Shown here: positions 8,338 through 15,959 of the stretch, piece after piece
Layout: each line of letters begins with the position of its first letter
Numbering within the stretch: position 1 is the stretch's first letter
Assembly: GCA_937136055.1 (NCBI GenBank)
Contig: CAKZOD010000052.1
Location: forward strand, 1 to 38,191
DNA: 38,191 bases
Reading direction: 5' to 3'
Source: an uncultured Oceanospirillaceae bacterium
GTDB lineage: Bacteria > Pseudomonadota > Gammaproteobacteria > Pseudomonadales > Balneatricaceae
Translations under genes and position numbers: made by a program
The notes under the pieces: model-generated
What the model was told of the DNA's origin: nothing
What the model saw: only the letters and a program-made list of their open reading frames with translations
The model's database searches: none

Positions 8338-8685
8338 ATGCCAGAACCTAGCACTACATCAACCGCAGTATTAAGTACCGGCATTGGCTTTGCTAGTTTT
8401 TTACCTGGTATTGATGGCAATGCATTAATTGGTGCTTTTGCCGGCGCCACCCTGTTTGTGATGACCTCAAAAGAGCTCGGCCTATTTACCCGTTTTCTTT
8501 ATCTCTTTATCAGTTTAATCATGGGTTATGTATTAGTGCCCTCTATCCAAGCGCACACCCCCATTGCAGAACCAGCACTCGCTGGATTTGTCGCGAGTTT
8601 GTTTTGTATCACCATTGCGCTTAAGGGAGTGCAGTATTTAGAAAACGCCGATTTGATCAATCTAATACGGGGTAAATCAAAATGA
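8338..8685 (+). CDS. Putative phage holin (first holin-like gene)
   Basis: A 115-residue hydrophobic protein with three likely membrane helices (about residues 25-43, 49-67 and 78-97) and a short basic tail ending RGKSK. It lies between tail gene X and the endolysin, where P2 holin Y lies, but is more like the putative phage holin family found in environmental P2-like prophages. It should form or regulate the inner-membrane lesion that releases or activates the endolysin. It overlaps the next gene by ATGA. Confidence 0.8.
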   Translation: MPEPSTTSTAVLSTGIGFASFLPGIDGNALIGAFAGATLFVMTSKELGLFTRFLYLFISLIMGYVLVPSIQAHTPIAEPALAGFVASLFCITIALKGVQYLENADLINLIRGKSK

Positions 8686-8966
8686 GCTTACTCGATATTC
8701 TATTAACTTTTTTATCACTAGCTACTTGCTTACGCCTACTTTTTTATCGACGTGGTAAGTCCGCTTTTAAAGCAAGTTACTCTTTTGTTGCCTACCTTTT
8801 TATCGTCAGTTACGGGGCACTTGGTTTAGCGCTTTTGACCGGTATTTATAACAGCCTGCAATTGAACAACCTCTTGATCGTGTTGCTTATCTTGCTGTCA
8901 TTTCTACTTTTTTATTGGCAAGGCAATGTAGCGCGTCTCATCAAATTACAATGGAGAATCTTATGA
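8682..8966 (+). CDS. Second holin-like or antiholin protein (three membrane segments)
   Basis: A 94-residue protein with three predicted membrane segments (about 3-20, 34-53 and 62-78), with CLRLLFYRRGKSAFK between the first two and a positively charged C-terminus. This pattern fits the HP1-type 3-TM holin family. It overlaps the gene before it (ATGA, 8682-8685) and the endolysin after it (ATGA, 8963-8966). One of the two small proteins may be the holin and the other an antiholin; the sequence does not say which. Confidence 0.75.
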   Translation: MSLLDILLTFLSLATCLRLLFYRRGKSAFKASYSFVAYLFIVSYGALGLALLTGIYNSLQLNNLLIVLLILLSFLLFYWQGNVARLIKLQWRIL

Positions 8967-9784
8967 TTTTGATATTAGGTAGCAGCGGCAGTGACGTAAA
9001 AGTATTGCAGCACCGATTAACCAAAGCAGGCTATGAAGTTATCGAAAGCGGTACCTTTGACGAGCAAACTCTTGATGCGGTTATTCACTTTCAACGCGCT
9101 AACAAACTAGTTGTTGATGGCATTGTTGGTAAAAAAACCACAAGTCACTTATTAAAAAGCGGCCAATCATACTGGTTAAACCAGAGCGATCTAGAACAAG
9201 CAGCATTAGATTTAGGCGTTGATATGGCCTGTATTCATGCTGTTAAAGCAGTTGAAAGTAAAGGGCTGGGCTTTCTTGATGATGGCCGACCAAAAATTCT
9301 ATACGAGCGTCATGTAATGCGCCGGCGCATGCAAAAAAATGGTTTAGGTAAAATAGCCATTCATAATGCCGCTTCGAGCTTTCCAAACTTAGTCAACAAT
9401 AAAACTGGCGGTTATCAAGGTGGTGCAAGTGAGCACTATCGTTTAAGCCTCGCACAAACGATTGATAACAACAGCGCATTAGAAAGCTGCAGCTGGGGTT
9501 TATTCCAAATCATGGGTTATCACTGGCAGACTTTAGGCTATAGCAGTGCGCAAGAATTTGCCGATTTAATGCAGCAAAGTGAAGGTAATCATTGGCAAGC
9601 TTTTACCCGTTTTGTCAAAGCTGATAAATCACTACATAAAGCATTGATTGCTAAAAACTGGGCTGAATTCGCCAGGCGCTACAACGGCCCAGGCTATAAA
9701 AAGAATCACTACGATATCAAACTGGCCCAAGCTTACGATAGTTATAAACCTATGAATGTTAATGATCTAGCCAGGGCTAATTAA
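8963..9784 (+). CDS. Endolysin: peptidoglycan-binding domain plus N-acetylmuramidase
   Basis: A 273-residue endolysin. The start at 8963 is preferred because GGAGA (8953-8957) precedes it and its ATG overlaps the holin stop; an upstream in-frame ATG at 8951 exists. Residues 3-62 are a PG_binding_1 domain (LGSSGSDVKVLQHRLTKAGY ... TFDEQTLDAVIHFQ ... LVVDGIVG). Residues 75-270 match the N-acetylmuramidase domain found in phage endolysins (AVKAVESKGLGFL, ILYERHVM, SCSWGLFQIMGYHW, FARRYNGPGYKKNHYDIKLAQAY), with E101 in AVESKG the probable catalytic acid. P2 lysozyme gpK is unrelated, so the lysis enzyme has been exchanged. There is no signal peptide, so release depends on the holin. Confidence 0.9.
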   Translation: MILILGSSGSDVKVLQHRLTKAGYEVIESGTFDEQTLDAVIHFQRANKLVVDGIVGKKTTSHLLKSGQSYWLNQSDLEQAALDLGVDMACIHAVKAVESKGLGFLDDGRPKILYERHVMRRRMQKNGLGKIAIHNAASSFPNLVNNKTGGYQGGASEHYRLSLAQTIDNNSALESCSWGLFQIMGYHWQTLGYSSAQEFADLMQQSEGNHWQAFTRFVKADKSLHKALIAKNWAEFARRYNGPGYKKNHYDIKLAQAYDSYKPMNVNDLARAN

Positions 9785-10200
9785 TGAGTTATTTAATCAT
9801 CATTCTCAGTGTTGTTAGCTTGCTCTCAGGTGGTGTTAATTACTGGCAATTCCAACAACAGCAAAGTGTTAGTAAACAATTAGCCGTTGTAGAGCAAACT
9901 GCTAACGATCGCTTAACCGTTATCGAAAACCTACAAGCGAATGCCCAGCAACAAGCTAAACATTTAAAGAAATTAAACCTCACCCAAACCAGCATTCGAA
10001 ACCGCCTTGCCAAACGTGAACAACAGTTGAGGAGCCTCAAAAATGAATACCAAGATTACAAAGATTGGGCTAGCGTTAAGCTGCCTGTTATTACTCAACG
10101 CTTGCGCCAGCGCCCCGCCATCAATGGCACCCGTGATTATCAAAAACACCTGTCCAATATTAACGCCCTGCAGCTTAATGCCCAGCAACCCACTGAATAA
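9784..10200 (+). CDS. Inner-membrane spanin, Rz/LysB-like
   Basis: A 138-residue protein with one N-terminal membrane anchor (about residues 3-21) followed by a long glutamine-rich coiled coil (25-100) in the periplasm. This is the classical i-spanin layout. It occupies the lysB position after the endolysin and overlaps it by one base (TAATG). The o-spanin gene starts inside it, at 10043, in another frame. Confidence 0.85.
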   Translation: MSYLIIILSVVSLLSGGVNYWQFQQQQSVSKQLAVVEQTANDRLTVIENLQANAQQQAKHLKKLNLTQTSIRNRLAKREQQLRSLKNEYQDYKDWASVKLPVITQRLRQRPAINGTRDYQKHLSNINALQLNAQQPTE

Positions 10201-10336
10201 CGCAGAGCTTGAATTAGAGTTAGAGCGCACAGAGGTTGCTTGGGCGCTATGTGCAGCTAAAGTGGATATAACAATTGAGTGCCAAAGCGATGAAATTAGC
10301 CTGGATAAACCCAGCGATAAAGATACCAAGCTATGA
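10043..10336 (+). CDS. Outer-membrane spanin lipoprotein, Rz1/LysC-like, nested in the i-spanin gene
   Basis: A 97-residue lipoprotein with signal peptide MNTKITKIGLALSCLLLLNA and lipobox LLNA-C (C21), followed by a Pro-rich start. Its first 158 bases overlap the i-spanin gene in a different frame, and it runs 136 bases beyond it, the overlapping arrangement of P2 lysB/lysC. Paired with the i-spanin it would fuse inner and outer membranes in the last step of lysis. TGA at 10334-10336 overlaps the ATG of R. Confidence 0.88.
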   Translation: MNTKITKIGLALSCLLLLNACASAPPSMAPVIIKNTCPILTPCSLMPSNPLNNAELELELERTEVAWALCAAKVDITIECQSDEISLDKPSDKDTKL

Positions 10337-10794
10337 ATAAGCCTTCATCCCTGCGCCAGCATTTACTCGATAGCATCCCTCACCTAAAACGTAACCCTGA
10401 GTCACTGCTAGTTTTTATCGAATCTGGCAAACTCAGCACCATGCTGCAGAAGAACTTAAACTACAACTATCTGTATAACTTAAAGCTGATTGTCACTGAT
10501 TTTGCAGAGCATCCAGATACTTTAATAACACCATTGCTCCAATGGATTAGACAGCACCAAATTGATTTAAAGCCCGACGATATCAGTTTTGAAGCCGACA
10601 TCATCAGCCATGACAGCATCGATTTAGAAATTGGCTTCCCACTAAACGAATGTGTATTAGTCACGCAAGATAGCAACGGAAAATTCAGCACCGAGCATTT
10701 ACCTGAGCCTAAACCTGAGCCTAAACCTGAATACAATTTAGAAATCGACGATCGCTTCCAGGAACTGTTCACCGATAAAACAAACAATGAGTGA
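10333..10794 (+). CDS. R: Tail completion protein R
   Basis: A 153-residue protein (P2 gpR is 155). Family marks are SLRQHLLDSIPHLKRNPESLLVFIESGKL and TPLLQWIRQHQIDL. A short repeat PEPKPEPKPE (about 123-132) is an unusual linker before the acidic tail. It overlaps the lipoprotein by ATGA and S by 8 bp. R and S act in tail maturation and head-tail joining. Confidence 0.93.
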   Translation: MNKPSSLRQHLLDSIPHLKRNPESLLVFIESGKLSTMLQKNLNYNYLYNLKLIVTDFAEHPDTLITPLLQWIRQHQIDLKPDDISFEADIISHDSIDLEIGFPLNECVLVTQDSNGKFSTEHLPEPKPEPKPEYNLEIDDRFQELFTDKTNNE

Positions 10795-11218
10795 ACTCAC
10801 AGAGTTAGCAAATTGGGTAGAACCTTTACTGAATCAAATATCACCTACCGCGCGTAAAAAATTGGCCAAAGAAATTGGCATGGAATTACGCCGCTCACAG
10901 CAAAAGCGCATCAAGTTACAGCAAAACCCCGATGGCACAAAGTATGCAAAACGCTTACCCCAGAAAGACAGCATCAAACGTAAGGCCATGTTTATCAAAC
11001 TTAAACGTGCCAAGCACCTAAAAATCAAAGCAACTGCAGATAAAGTGAGTATTGGTTTCTTTGGTCGAATTGCAAGGATAGCTAATGTGCATCAAAAAGG
11101 GTTGAGGGATAGGCCGCATAAGAAGGTGCGTGATGTTCGATATAAAAAACGGGAATTATTGGGGTTTACTGAGCAAGACAGAGAGTTGATTTTAAGTAAG
11201 ATATTAGATTTAAATTAG
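10787..11218 (+). CDS. S: Tail completion / virion morphogenesis protein S
   Basis: A 143-residue basic protein (P2 gpS is 150) with LRRSQQKRIKLQQNPDGTKYAKR and IARIANVHQKGLRD, typical of the phage virion morphogenesis family. In P2, V follows almost at once; here 680 bp of accessory DNA intervenes. Confidence 0.93.
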   Translation: MSELTELANWVEPLLNQISPTARKKLAKEIGMELRRSQQKRIKLQQNPDGTKYAKRLPQKDSIKRKAMFIKLKRAKHLKIKATADKVSIGFFGRIARIANVHQKGLRDRPHKKVRDVRYKKRELLGFTEQDRELILSKILDLN

Positions 11219-11335
11219 CTGTAAACCACTGAAATATTAAAGTATTATCTGCCATCTTCAATAACATCAACAAGTAATCCCAACTTTCTGCCTTAAATGC
11301 AGATGGTTGTGTTATTCAAATTTAAAGGGTTTTAA

Positions 11336-11686
11336 ATGAGTATTATTCTATTTTGTGTAGGTTTATTTTTTTTATCAGTAGGGCTTTTCGATTTCTATTC
11401 AGCGTTTTTTGAAACTGCTACGTTTAATGACGTTGCCAATCAATTGACTACTTTTCAAATAATTTGGTACATCCTTGGTGTAGTTTATGGTGCAATCTGC
11501 AGCTTTGCTGTTAAAAGTATTCCTTTGAAGATTTTTTCAGCATTGGTTGCCTTGATTTGCATTTTTATTACTGCATTTGTAATTTATGACACTTTCAACG
11601 ACAGTCAAACATCGGCACAAGAATGTGTTTCTTTACCTACGCAGCAAACTCAGAAATGCATTGAAGCTCTTAATATTAAAAACTAA
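11336..11686 (+). CDS. Accessory membrane protein inserted between S and V
   Basis: A 116-residue, AT-rich gene for a hydrophobic protein. There are three membrane segments (about 3-21, 43-63 and 66-87), then a C-terminal tail with two cysteines (QECVSLPTQQTQKCIEAL) that could form a disulfide if it is periplasmic. No family recognised. The position (late operon, between tail completion and baseplate genes), the base composition and the adjacent repeats suggest a moron-type insertion, possibly for superinfection exclusion. Function is inference only. Confidence 0.6.
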   Translation: MSIILFCVGLFFLSVGLFDFYSAFFETATFNDVANQLTTFQIIWYILGVVYGAICSFAVKSIPLKIFSALVALICIFITAFVIYDTFNDSQTSAQECVSLPTQQTQKCIEALNIKN

Positions 11687-11701
11687 ATATTGAAAGAAGC
11701 A

Positions 11702-11829
11702 ACGAGGCACGAACCCTAAGTTTAAAGCATGCTTATCAGTTAGAGCAGAATGCTGAATTCAAGATATTTCTCACGTATAAATATTTCTCACGTATAAATA
11801 TTTCTCTAACTAACTTAGGTATGCCTCGT
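11702..11829 (+). repeat. Inverted repeat bounding a 128-bp intergenic element
   Basis: ACGAGGCA (11702-11709) and CCTAAGTT (11715-11722) on the left are the reverse complement of AACTTAGG (11812-11819) and TGCCTCGT (11822-11829) on the right, giving a 16-bp interrupted match. The interior holds the palindrome AAGCATGCTT (11725-11734) and a 17-bp tandem repeat. It could be a miniature mobile element, a transcript hairpin before the V promoter, or the edge of the inserted cassette. Confidence 0.6.
11764..11806 (+). repeat. 17-bp tandem repeat, 2.5 copies
   Basis: The unit ATATTTCTCACGTATAA occurs at 11764-11780 and 11781-11797, and its first 9 bases again at 11798-11806. Copies are identical, suggesting recent slippage duplication or a binding-site array. 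It lies 25 bp before the V late box. Confidence 0.9.
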
Positions 11830-11830
11830 C

Positions 11831-11849
11831 TGTAACACCAATAGATACA
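11831..11849 (+). promoter_or_regulatory. Late-promoter activator box before V (copy 2)
   Basis: TGTAACACCAATAGATACA has the TGT-N13-ACA form and shares CTGTAACAC with the boxes before O/P and FI. If transcription starts about 55 bp after the box centre, as in P2, the start would fall near 11895, almost at the V start codon. Confidence 0.65.
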
Positions 11850-11859
11850 TCGTAGTCTT

Positions 11860-11893
11860 TCAGTTTTCAACTGACGCTTAGTGCAAACTAAGC
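11860..11893 (+). repeat. Two adjacent short hairpins directly before V
   Basis: TCAGTT-TTC-AACTGA (11860-11874) is followed at once by GCTTAGT-GCAA-ACTAAGC (11876-11893), the latter with a GNRA-type loop. They end 3 nt before the V start codon, and no Shine-Dalgarno sequence is visible there. They may act as DNA sites in the promoter or as mRNA structure. Confidence 0.55.
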
Positions 11894-11896
11894 ACT

Positions 11897-12346
11897 ATGA
11901 ATCCTACAGAACTAAACCGCCAACTAGAAAACCTAATCCGCATCGGCACCATCGCCGTTGTGGATCATGCCGCCCATAAATTAAAAGTCCAAAGCGGCGA
12001 ACTCCACACTAATTGGCTAGATTGGCCAGCTGAAATCGGCCGCAATTATAAACGCTGGCGCCCACTTCGTTTACATACCCAAGTTATCATAAGCTGTCCA
12101 GCAGGTGATCCTGCACAAGCAATGATCATTGGCATGCTTTACAGCAATGATTTAACACCACCCTCCTCTGATCCTGATATTGATCTTATTGCTTTCGATG
12201 ATGGTAGTTTTATAGAGCATCATCACAGTAACAAAACCCTTAAGTTTCATAGTGCCGGTGATTTCACAATTACCGCTGCAGGTAACATTAATATTACTGC
12301 ACAAGGCAACTCCCTTCTTAAGGGTGCCCGTGTCGATATTAATTAG
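11897..12346 (+). CDS. V: Baseplate spike protein V, short form
   Basis: A 149-residue baseplate assembly/spike protein (P2 gpV is 211). The N-terminal half is the OB-fold hub domain (IRIGTIAVVDHAAHKLKV, WLDWPAEIGRNYKRW.PL..HTQVIISCPAGDP..AMIIGMLYS). The C-terminal part has the beginnings of a beta-helix (FTITAAGNINITAQGNSLLKGARVDIN) and stops there, without the metal-binding apex of P2 gpV. The next gene encodes a PAAR tip, which explains the shortening. No Shine-Dalgarno sequence precedes the ATG. Confidence 0.93.
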   Translation: MNPTELNRQLENLIRIGTIAVVDHAAHKLKVQSGELHTNWLDWPAEIGRNYKRWRPLRLHTQVIISCPAGDPAQAMIIGMLYSNDLTPPSSDPDIDLIAFDDGSFIEHHHSNKTLKFHSAGDFTITAAGNINITAQGNSLLKGARVDIN

Positions 12347-12357
12347 GAGTATCTATC

Positions 12358-12648
12358 ATGCCAGCAGTTGCACGCTTAGGTGATTCTTGTACGGGTCACG
12401 CAGATTTTCCACCACGAGGTAACGCTGCTGGTAGTCCTGATGTATTTATCAATAATAAAGCTGCGCACCGTCAAGGCGATGCTTGGCCAATTCATTGCAA
12501 CCCTATTCCGTTGTGCCATGGCAGCAGTTTAGCCGGTGGAAGCAGTACTGTGTTTGTAAACGATAAGGCTATTGGCCGTATCGGTGATGGTGTTGCTTGT
12601 GGTGGTTCGATTGCTTCAGGTAGCGCAAATGTATTTGCTGGAGGCTAA
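12358..12648 (+). CDS. PAAR-domain spike tip protein
   Basis: A 96-residue PAAR protein: ARLGDSCTGH near the N-terminus, SPDVFINNKAAHRQGD in the middle, and SSTVFVNDKAIGRIGDGVACGGSIASGSANVFAGG at the C-terminus. His and Cys residues (H14, H47, C52, H54 region) could bind the metal of the cone. PAAR cones cap phage spikes and VgrG trimers and sharpen them for membrane puncture. Its place 11 bp after a shortened V argues that it completes the P2-type spike as a separate polypeptide. Confidence 0.93.
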   Translation: MPAVARLGDSCTGHADFPPRGNAAGSPDVFINNKAAHRQGDAWPIHCNPIPLCHGSSLAGGSSTVFVNDKAIGRIGDGVACGGSIASGSANVFAGG

Positions 12649-12653
12649 ATAAA

Positions 12654-12977
12654 ATGGGGATGCAGGTTAACACAGGGAGAATGATCCCGAGCGAGTTTGA
12701 ACATATTAAGCAGTCAATCGCTGACATTTTAACTACCCTTATCAACACGCGGTTAATGCGCCGTGAATATGGCAGTGTACTGCCTGAATTGATCGACCAC
12801 CCGTTAAACCCTAAAACGGTTTTACGTCTTTACGCGGCTATCGCAATTGCCATCATTCGCTGGGAGCCTCGCTTCCAATTAACAGGGGTTTCTCTCGTTA
12901 GAAATGAAAGCCAGGTCATTATAGAAATCAACGGTACAACAAATGCCAAGCCCAATAACATCAGTATTAGGTTGTAA
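12654..12977 (+). CDS. W: Baseplate wedge protein W (gp25-like)
   Basis: A 107-residue protein (P2 gpW is 115) of the gp25/lysozyme-like baseplate family. Visible marks are the EHIKQSIADILTT start, RLMRREYGSVLPELIDHPLN (containing the family's R-x-Y-G-S) and IAIIRWEPRFQLTGV. It initiates the wedge and contacts the sheath. It precedes J by 3 bp. Confidence 0.95.
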   Translation: MGMQVNTGRMIPSEFEHIKQSIADILTTLINTRLMRREYGSVLPELIDHPLNPKTVLRLYAAIAIAIIRWEPRFQLTGVSLVRNESQVIIEINGTTNAKPNNISIRL

Positions 12978-12980
12978 TGA

Positions 12981-13895
12981 ATGAGTACTCAAAACGCTTT
13001 AGATTTACAAAAACTACCAATCCCAGATGTGCTAGAAGCTTTAGATTTCGAATCTACACTTGCAGAAGTTAAAGCTGATTTTTTAGAATTAGCGCCTGAG
13101 TTTGCTGAGGTAATCAATCACGAATCTGAACCTTTAGTTAAACAACTGGAATTCATTGCTCACACCAAATTACGCATGATTCAACGTATTAACAACTCTG
13201 CAAAAGCAGTTATGTTAGCGCACGCAGCAAACACAGATTTGGATCACTTAGCCGCTAATGAAGGTGTGAAGCGGTTAGTGATTAGTGAAGGTAATCCAGA
13301 TGCAGTGCCCCCTGTTTTACCTGTATTCGAATCTAATGATGATCTACGAGATCGCGTACAATTAGCTCAAGAAAGCCGCACTAATGCAGGCCCAAATGGT
13401 GCATATATATTCTTTGCACGCAGCGCTGATGCCAATGTTTTAGATGTTTCAGTGACTCGAAAAACACCAGGTACTGTTATCTTAGATATTTACATTCTGG
13501 CTAAAAACAATAACGGCATAGCTGATCAACAGTTACTTGATAAAGTCTCCACTGCACTTAATCAAGAAACAGTACTGCCGTTATGCGATCAAATCCAATT
13601 ACACCCCTGCACTATTATTGAATACTCAGTTGAAGCAACTCTGTATTTTTCACCTGGGCCCGATCGACAAGTTTCATTAGCTGCAGCTCACGCAAAACTC
13701 TCACAATATATCCAGCAGCAAAAGCGCATTGGTAGAGATATCAATAGCTCTGCAATATATGCCGCCTTGCATGTTAGTGGTGTTGAAAAAGTAGAGATTG
13801 CTTCTAAAAACGATATAGTCATCGACAACAAAAGCGTTGCCATTTGTACTGAAATAAAACTGATTGATGGGGGCATCTATGACGACTCCCTATAA
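12981..13895 (+). CDS. J: Baseplate protein J
   Basis: A 304-residue baseplate J-like protein (P2 gpJ is 302). Conserved segments are the N-terminal PDVLEALDFESTLAEVKADFLELAPEF, AVMLAHAANTDLDHLAANEGVKR, FESNDDLRDRVQLAQESRTNAGPNGAYIFFARSAD and the tail IDGGIYDDSL. It forms the baseplate wedge periphery that holds the fibres. It overlaps I by 17 bp. Confidence 0.95.
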   Translation: MSTQNALDLQKLPIPDVLEALDFESTLAEVKADFLELAPEFAEVINHESEPLVKQLEFIAHTKLRMIQRINNSAKAVMLAHAANTDLDHLAANEGVKRLVISEGNPDAVPPVLPVFESNDDLRDRVQLAQESRTNAGPNGAYIFFARSADANVLDVSVTRKTPGTVILDIYILAKNNNGIADQQLLDKVSTALNQETVLPLCDQIQLHPCTIIEYSVEATLYFSPGPDRQVSLAAAHAKLSQYIQQQKRIGRDINSSAIYAALHVSGVEKVEIASKNDIVIDNKSVAICTEIKLIDGGIYDDSL

Positions 13896-14478
13896 ACCTG
13901 CTTTTAAGCCTGGTTTTAAATCAGTTCTTCCCCCTAACAGCACGAAGCTAGAAAGAGCTCTTGAACAAGTCGCAGCTAAGGCGCTCGATTTGCCTATCAT
14001 CATAAAAGAGCTACATAACCCTGATACTTGCCCTGCGCAACTTTTACCTTGGCTTGCTTGGTCGTTATCTGTTGATGAGTGGGACAAAGATTGGTCAGAG
14101 GAACATCAACGAAACATCATAAAAGAAAGCCGGCAAGTACACCGCGAAAAAGGAACTAAAGCGAGCATTCGCAGAATATTAGCTTCTATCGGCTTCACTG
14201 ATATTCGTATCACAGCAGGTTTAAATGCAGGTAAATATAACGGTCAAATTAAATATGATGGCTCCCACTATCACGGGAATGATACTGCATTTGGTAGTTT
14301 CTATCGCATCCATTTAAACCACCCAATCACCGTTGAGCAAGCTAAACAAGTACGAAGAATACTTAACAAAACAGCACCTGCACGCTGTTCGTTAAAAGGC
14401 TTACATTACGAGCAAGCCCAAGCCACTTACAACGGTGTCATCACTTATGATGGCAATTACAATTATGGAGTTGCATAA
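13879..14478 (+). CDS. I: Tail protein I (baseplate wedge)
   Basis: A 199-residue protein (P2 gpI is 176). ATG 13879 is chosen because GGGGG (13869-13873) lies 5 nt upstream, inside the end of J; the frame is open to an earlier TTG/ATG at 13864/13867. Typical marks are LDLPIIIKELHNPDTCPAQLLPWLAWSLSVDEWDKDW and EKGTKASIRRIL. The C-terminal 50 residues contain paired KYDGSHYHG and TYDGNYNYG motifs, an extension that may contact the fibre. Confidence 0.93.
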   Translation: MTTPYKPAFKPGFKSVLPPNSTKLERALEQVAAKALDLPIIIKELHNPDTCPAQLLPWLAWSLSVDEWDKDWSEEHQRNIIKESRQVHREKGTKASIRRILASIGFTDIRITAGLNAGKYNGQIKYDGSHYHGNDTAFGSFYRIHLNHPITVEQAKQVRRILNKTAPARCSLKGLHYEQAQATYNGVITYDGNYNYGVA

Positions 14479-14480
14479 AC

Positions 14481-15209
14481 ATGGCAAATCTTGAGGAAAC
14501 AGTAAACTTTGATGAAGGCGTGTATCAGATTGAAACTGATGACGTTGTGATTGGTGGGCCTGAGGGGATCGCTAATAAGAGTGCTAAGAATTTAGCGAAT
14601 AGAACAACTTGGTTGAAAGGCGAAGTAGATAAATTAACCACTGCTGCAGATAACAAAAAACAACGAATGCTTGGCGTCCCCTTTTGGCATTTAGGCGAAA
14701 CACCACCTGAGCACGCTTTGCAGTTCAGTGCGATACAACTCAATAGAATTCAATTTAAAGAGCTATGGGATAGTTTAAATCTCCCTGGACGAAATATTAA
14801 ATGGGTAACCGAAGCGGATAAAGTCGCTAACAAATTATTTGGTTGTTGGTCATTAGGAGACGGAAGCACAACCTTTGGTGTACCTGATCCACGGGGGGAT
14901 TTTTTGCGGATATGGGATGGTGATAGAGGTGTCGACATTGCACGAGTATTAGGAAGTTATCAAAAAGGATCTATCGTCGGCGGCAATGATGACGATGATG
15001 CTGCAAATACTTCATTACAAAATATGAATTTATTACGTTCCGAGTTTGGCCTAGAGCATGCAGACTTATCAGGCCTTCCAAATTCAACGAATATAGTGAA
15101 TTGGGTAGCTGGAGAAGGGCAAAACATGAATTCTTTTAATTTGGCACCATGGCTAGCTTCAGTCAGACCACGAAACACAGCTTGGATGCTCTGCTTCTAC
15201 TATGAATAA
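14481..15209 (+). CDS. Short tail fibre protein with tail-collar domain (P2 gpH position)
   Basis: A 242-residue protein in the place of the 669-residue P2 fibre gpH. The N-terminus (residues 1-60) carries a gpH-like baseplate attachment segment with SAKNLANRTTWLKGEVDKL. Residues 65-160 form a tail-collar domain (GVPFWHLGETPP, GDGSTTFGVPDPRGDFLRIWDGDRGVD.ARVLGSYQ). The C-terminus ends VRPRNTAWMLCFYYE, the usual end of collar-type fibres. The long shaft of P2 is missing, so this is a short fibre with the receptor-binding region probably at 170-225. No programmed variation element was seen. Confidence 0.82.
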   Translation: MANLEETVNFDEGVYQIETDDVVIGGPEGIANKSAKNLANRTTWLKGEVDKLTTAADNKKQRMLGVPFWHLGETPPEHALQFSAIQLNRIQFKELWDSLNLPGRNIKWVTEADKVANKLFGCWSLGDGSTTFGVPDPRGDFLRIWDGDRGVDIARVLGSYQKGSIVGGNDDDDAANTSLQNMNLLRSEFGLEHADLSGLPNSTNIVNWVAGEGQNMNSFNLAPWLASVRPRNTAWMLCFYYE

Positions 15210-15224
15210 TCACGAGGAAACACA

Positions 15225-15959
15225 ATGAAACTGTACAATTACAACCCTATTTCTGGTGTGTATACTCATACAACAAATGCTCAAGAGAACCCTAGAGATA
15301 AAGGTAAGTACTTCGAGCAACTTAACGCCACTTTCCAAGCCCCACCTCAACTAAATGCAAAGGAAATAGCAAAGCGCGATACCAAAAATAACCTGTGGCT
15401 AGTCGTTGAAGATCATCGCGGAAAAGTTTGGGATACAACAACTAAAGAGCAAAGCGAGCTTACTGAAACTGGCCCTATCCCTGATGGAAAAACCAACTTA
15501 GAGCCTGGTAAATTTGACAATTGGGATGGGCACAAATGGCAATTAGATTTAGCCGCCCAACTTGCAGACACAAAAAACACAGCCAATACCAGCATCACTA
15601 ATTTTGCGACTCAATGCCGTCAAAAAGTAGCTGGTCACACTGACTACTTACAAACAGCAGCTTGGTCAGAAAAAGCACGTCGAGCTGAACGTATTGTTGC
15701 CGATCAAGCAACTGCTGAAGATATCAATATTATCACCGCTGAAATATCACATCGCGGTAAAGGCGAAACGCCGATAGTATTAGCTCAAAAACAGTTAGAT
15801 AAAGCAGCTATGTTCGCGAATGCAACCGCTGTTATCGATGGTATGACAGCTGCCGCATTAGGCTCGATTGAGTCAGCAACAACCCTTATGCAAGTAGAAA
15901 CACTTCTAAGCTCATTGCAAGCTAAAGCTAATAAAGCACTAGCTAAATTAACAGCCTAA
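15225..15959 (+). CDS. Tail fibre assembly protein (P2 gpG / Tfa-like)
   Basis: A 244-residue protein directly after the fibre gene. The N-terminal half is Tfa-like: MKLYNYNPISGVYT, ENPRDKGKYFEQLNATFQAPPQ, WLVVEDHRGKVWD, then KFDNWDGHKWQ. Residues 110-244 are an alanine-rich, mainly helical extension. Such proteins chaperone fibre folding, and some stay at the fibre tip. Its stop overlaps the next ATG (TAATG). Confidence 0.85.
   Translation: MKLYNYNPISGVYTHTTNAQENPRDKGKYFEQLNATFQAPPQLNAKEIAKRDTKNNLWLVVEDHRGKVWDTTTKEQSELTETGPIPDGKTNLEPGKFDNWDGHKWQLDLAAQLADTKNTANTSITNFATQCRQKVAGHTDYLQTAAWSEKARRAERIVADQATAEDINIITAEISHRGKGETPIVLAQKQLDKAAMFANATAVIDGMTAAALGSIESATTLMQVETLLSSLQAKANKALAKLTA

Noticed and set aside
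11764..11806. CRISPR-like array
   Set aside because: The 17-bp units are directly adjacent without spacers and only 2.5 copies exist; it is a simple tandem repeat. No cas genes are present.
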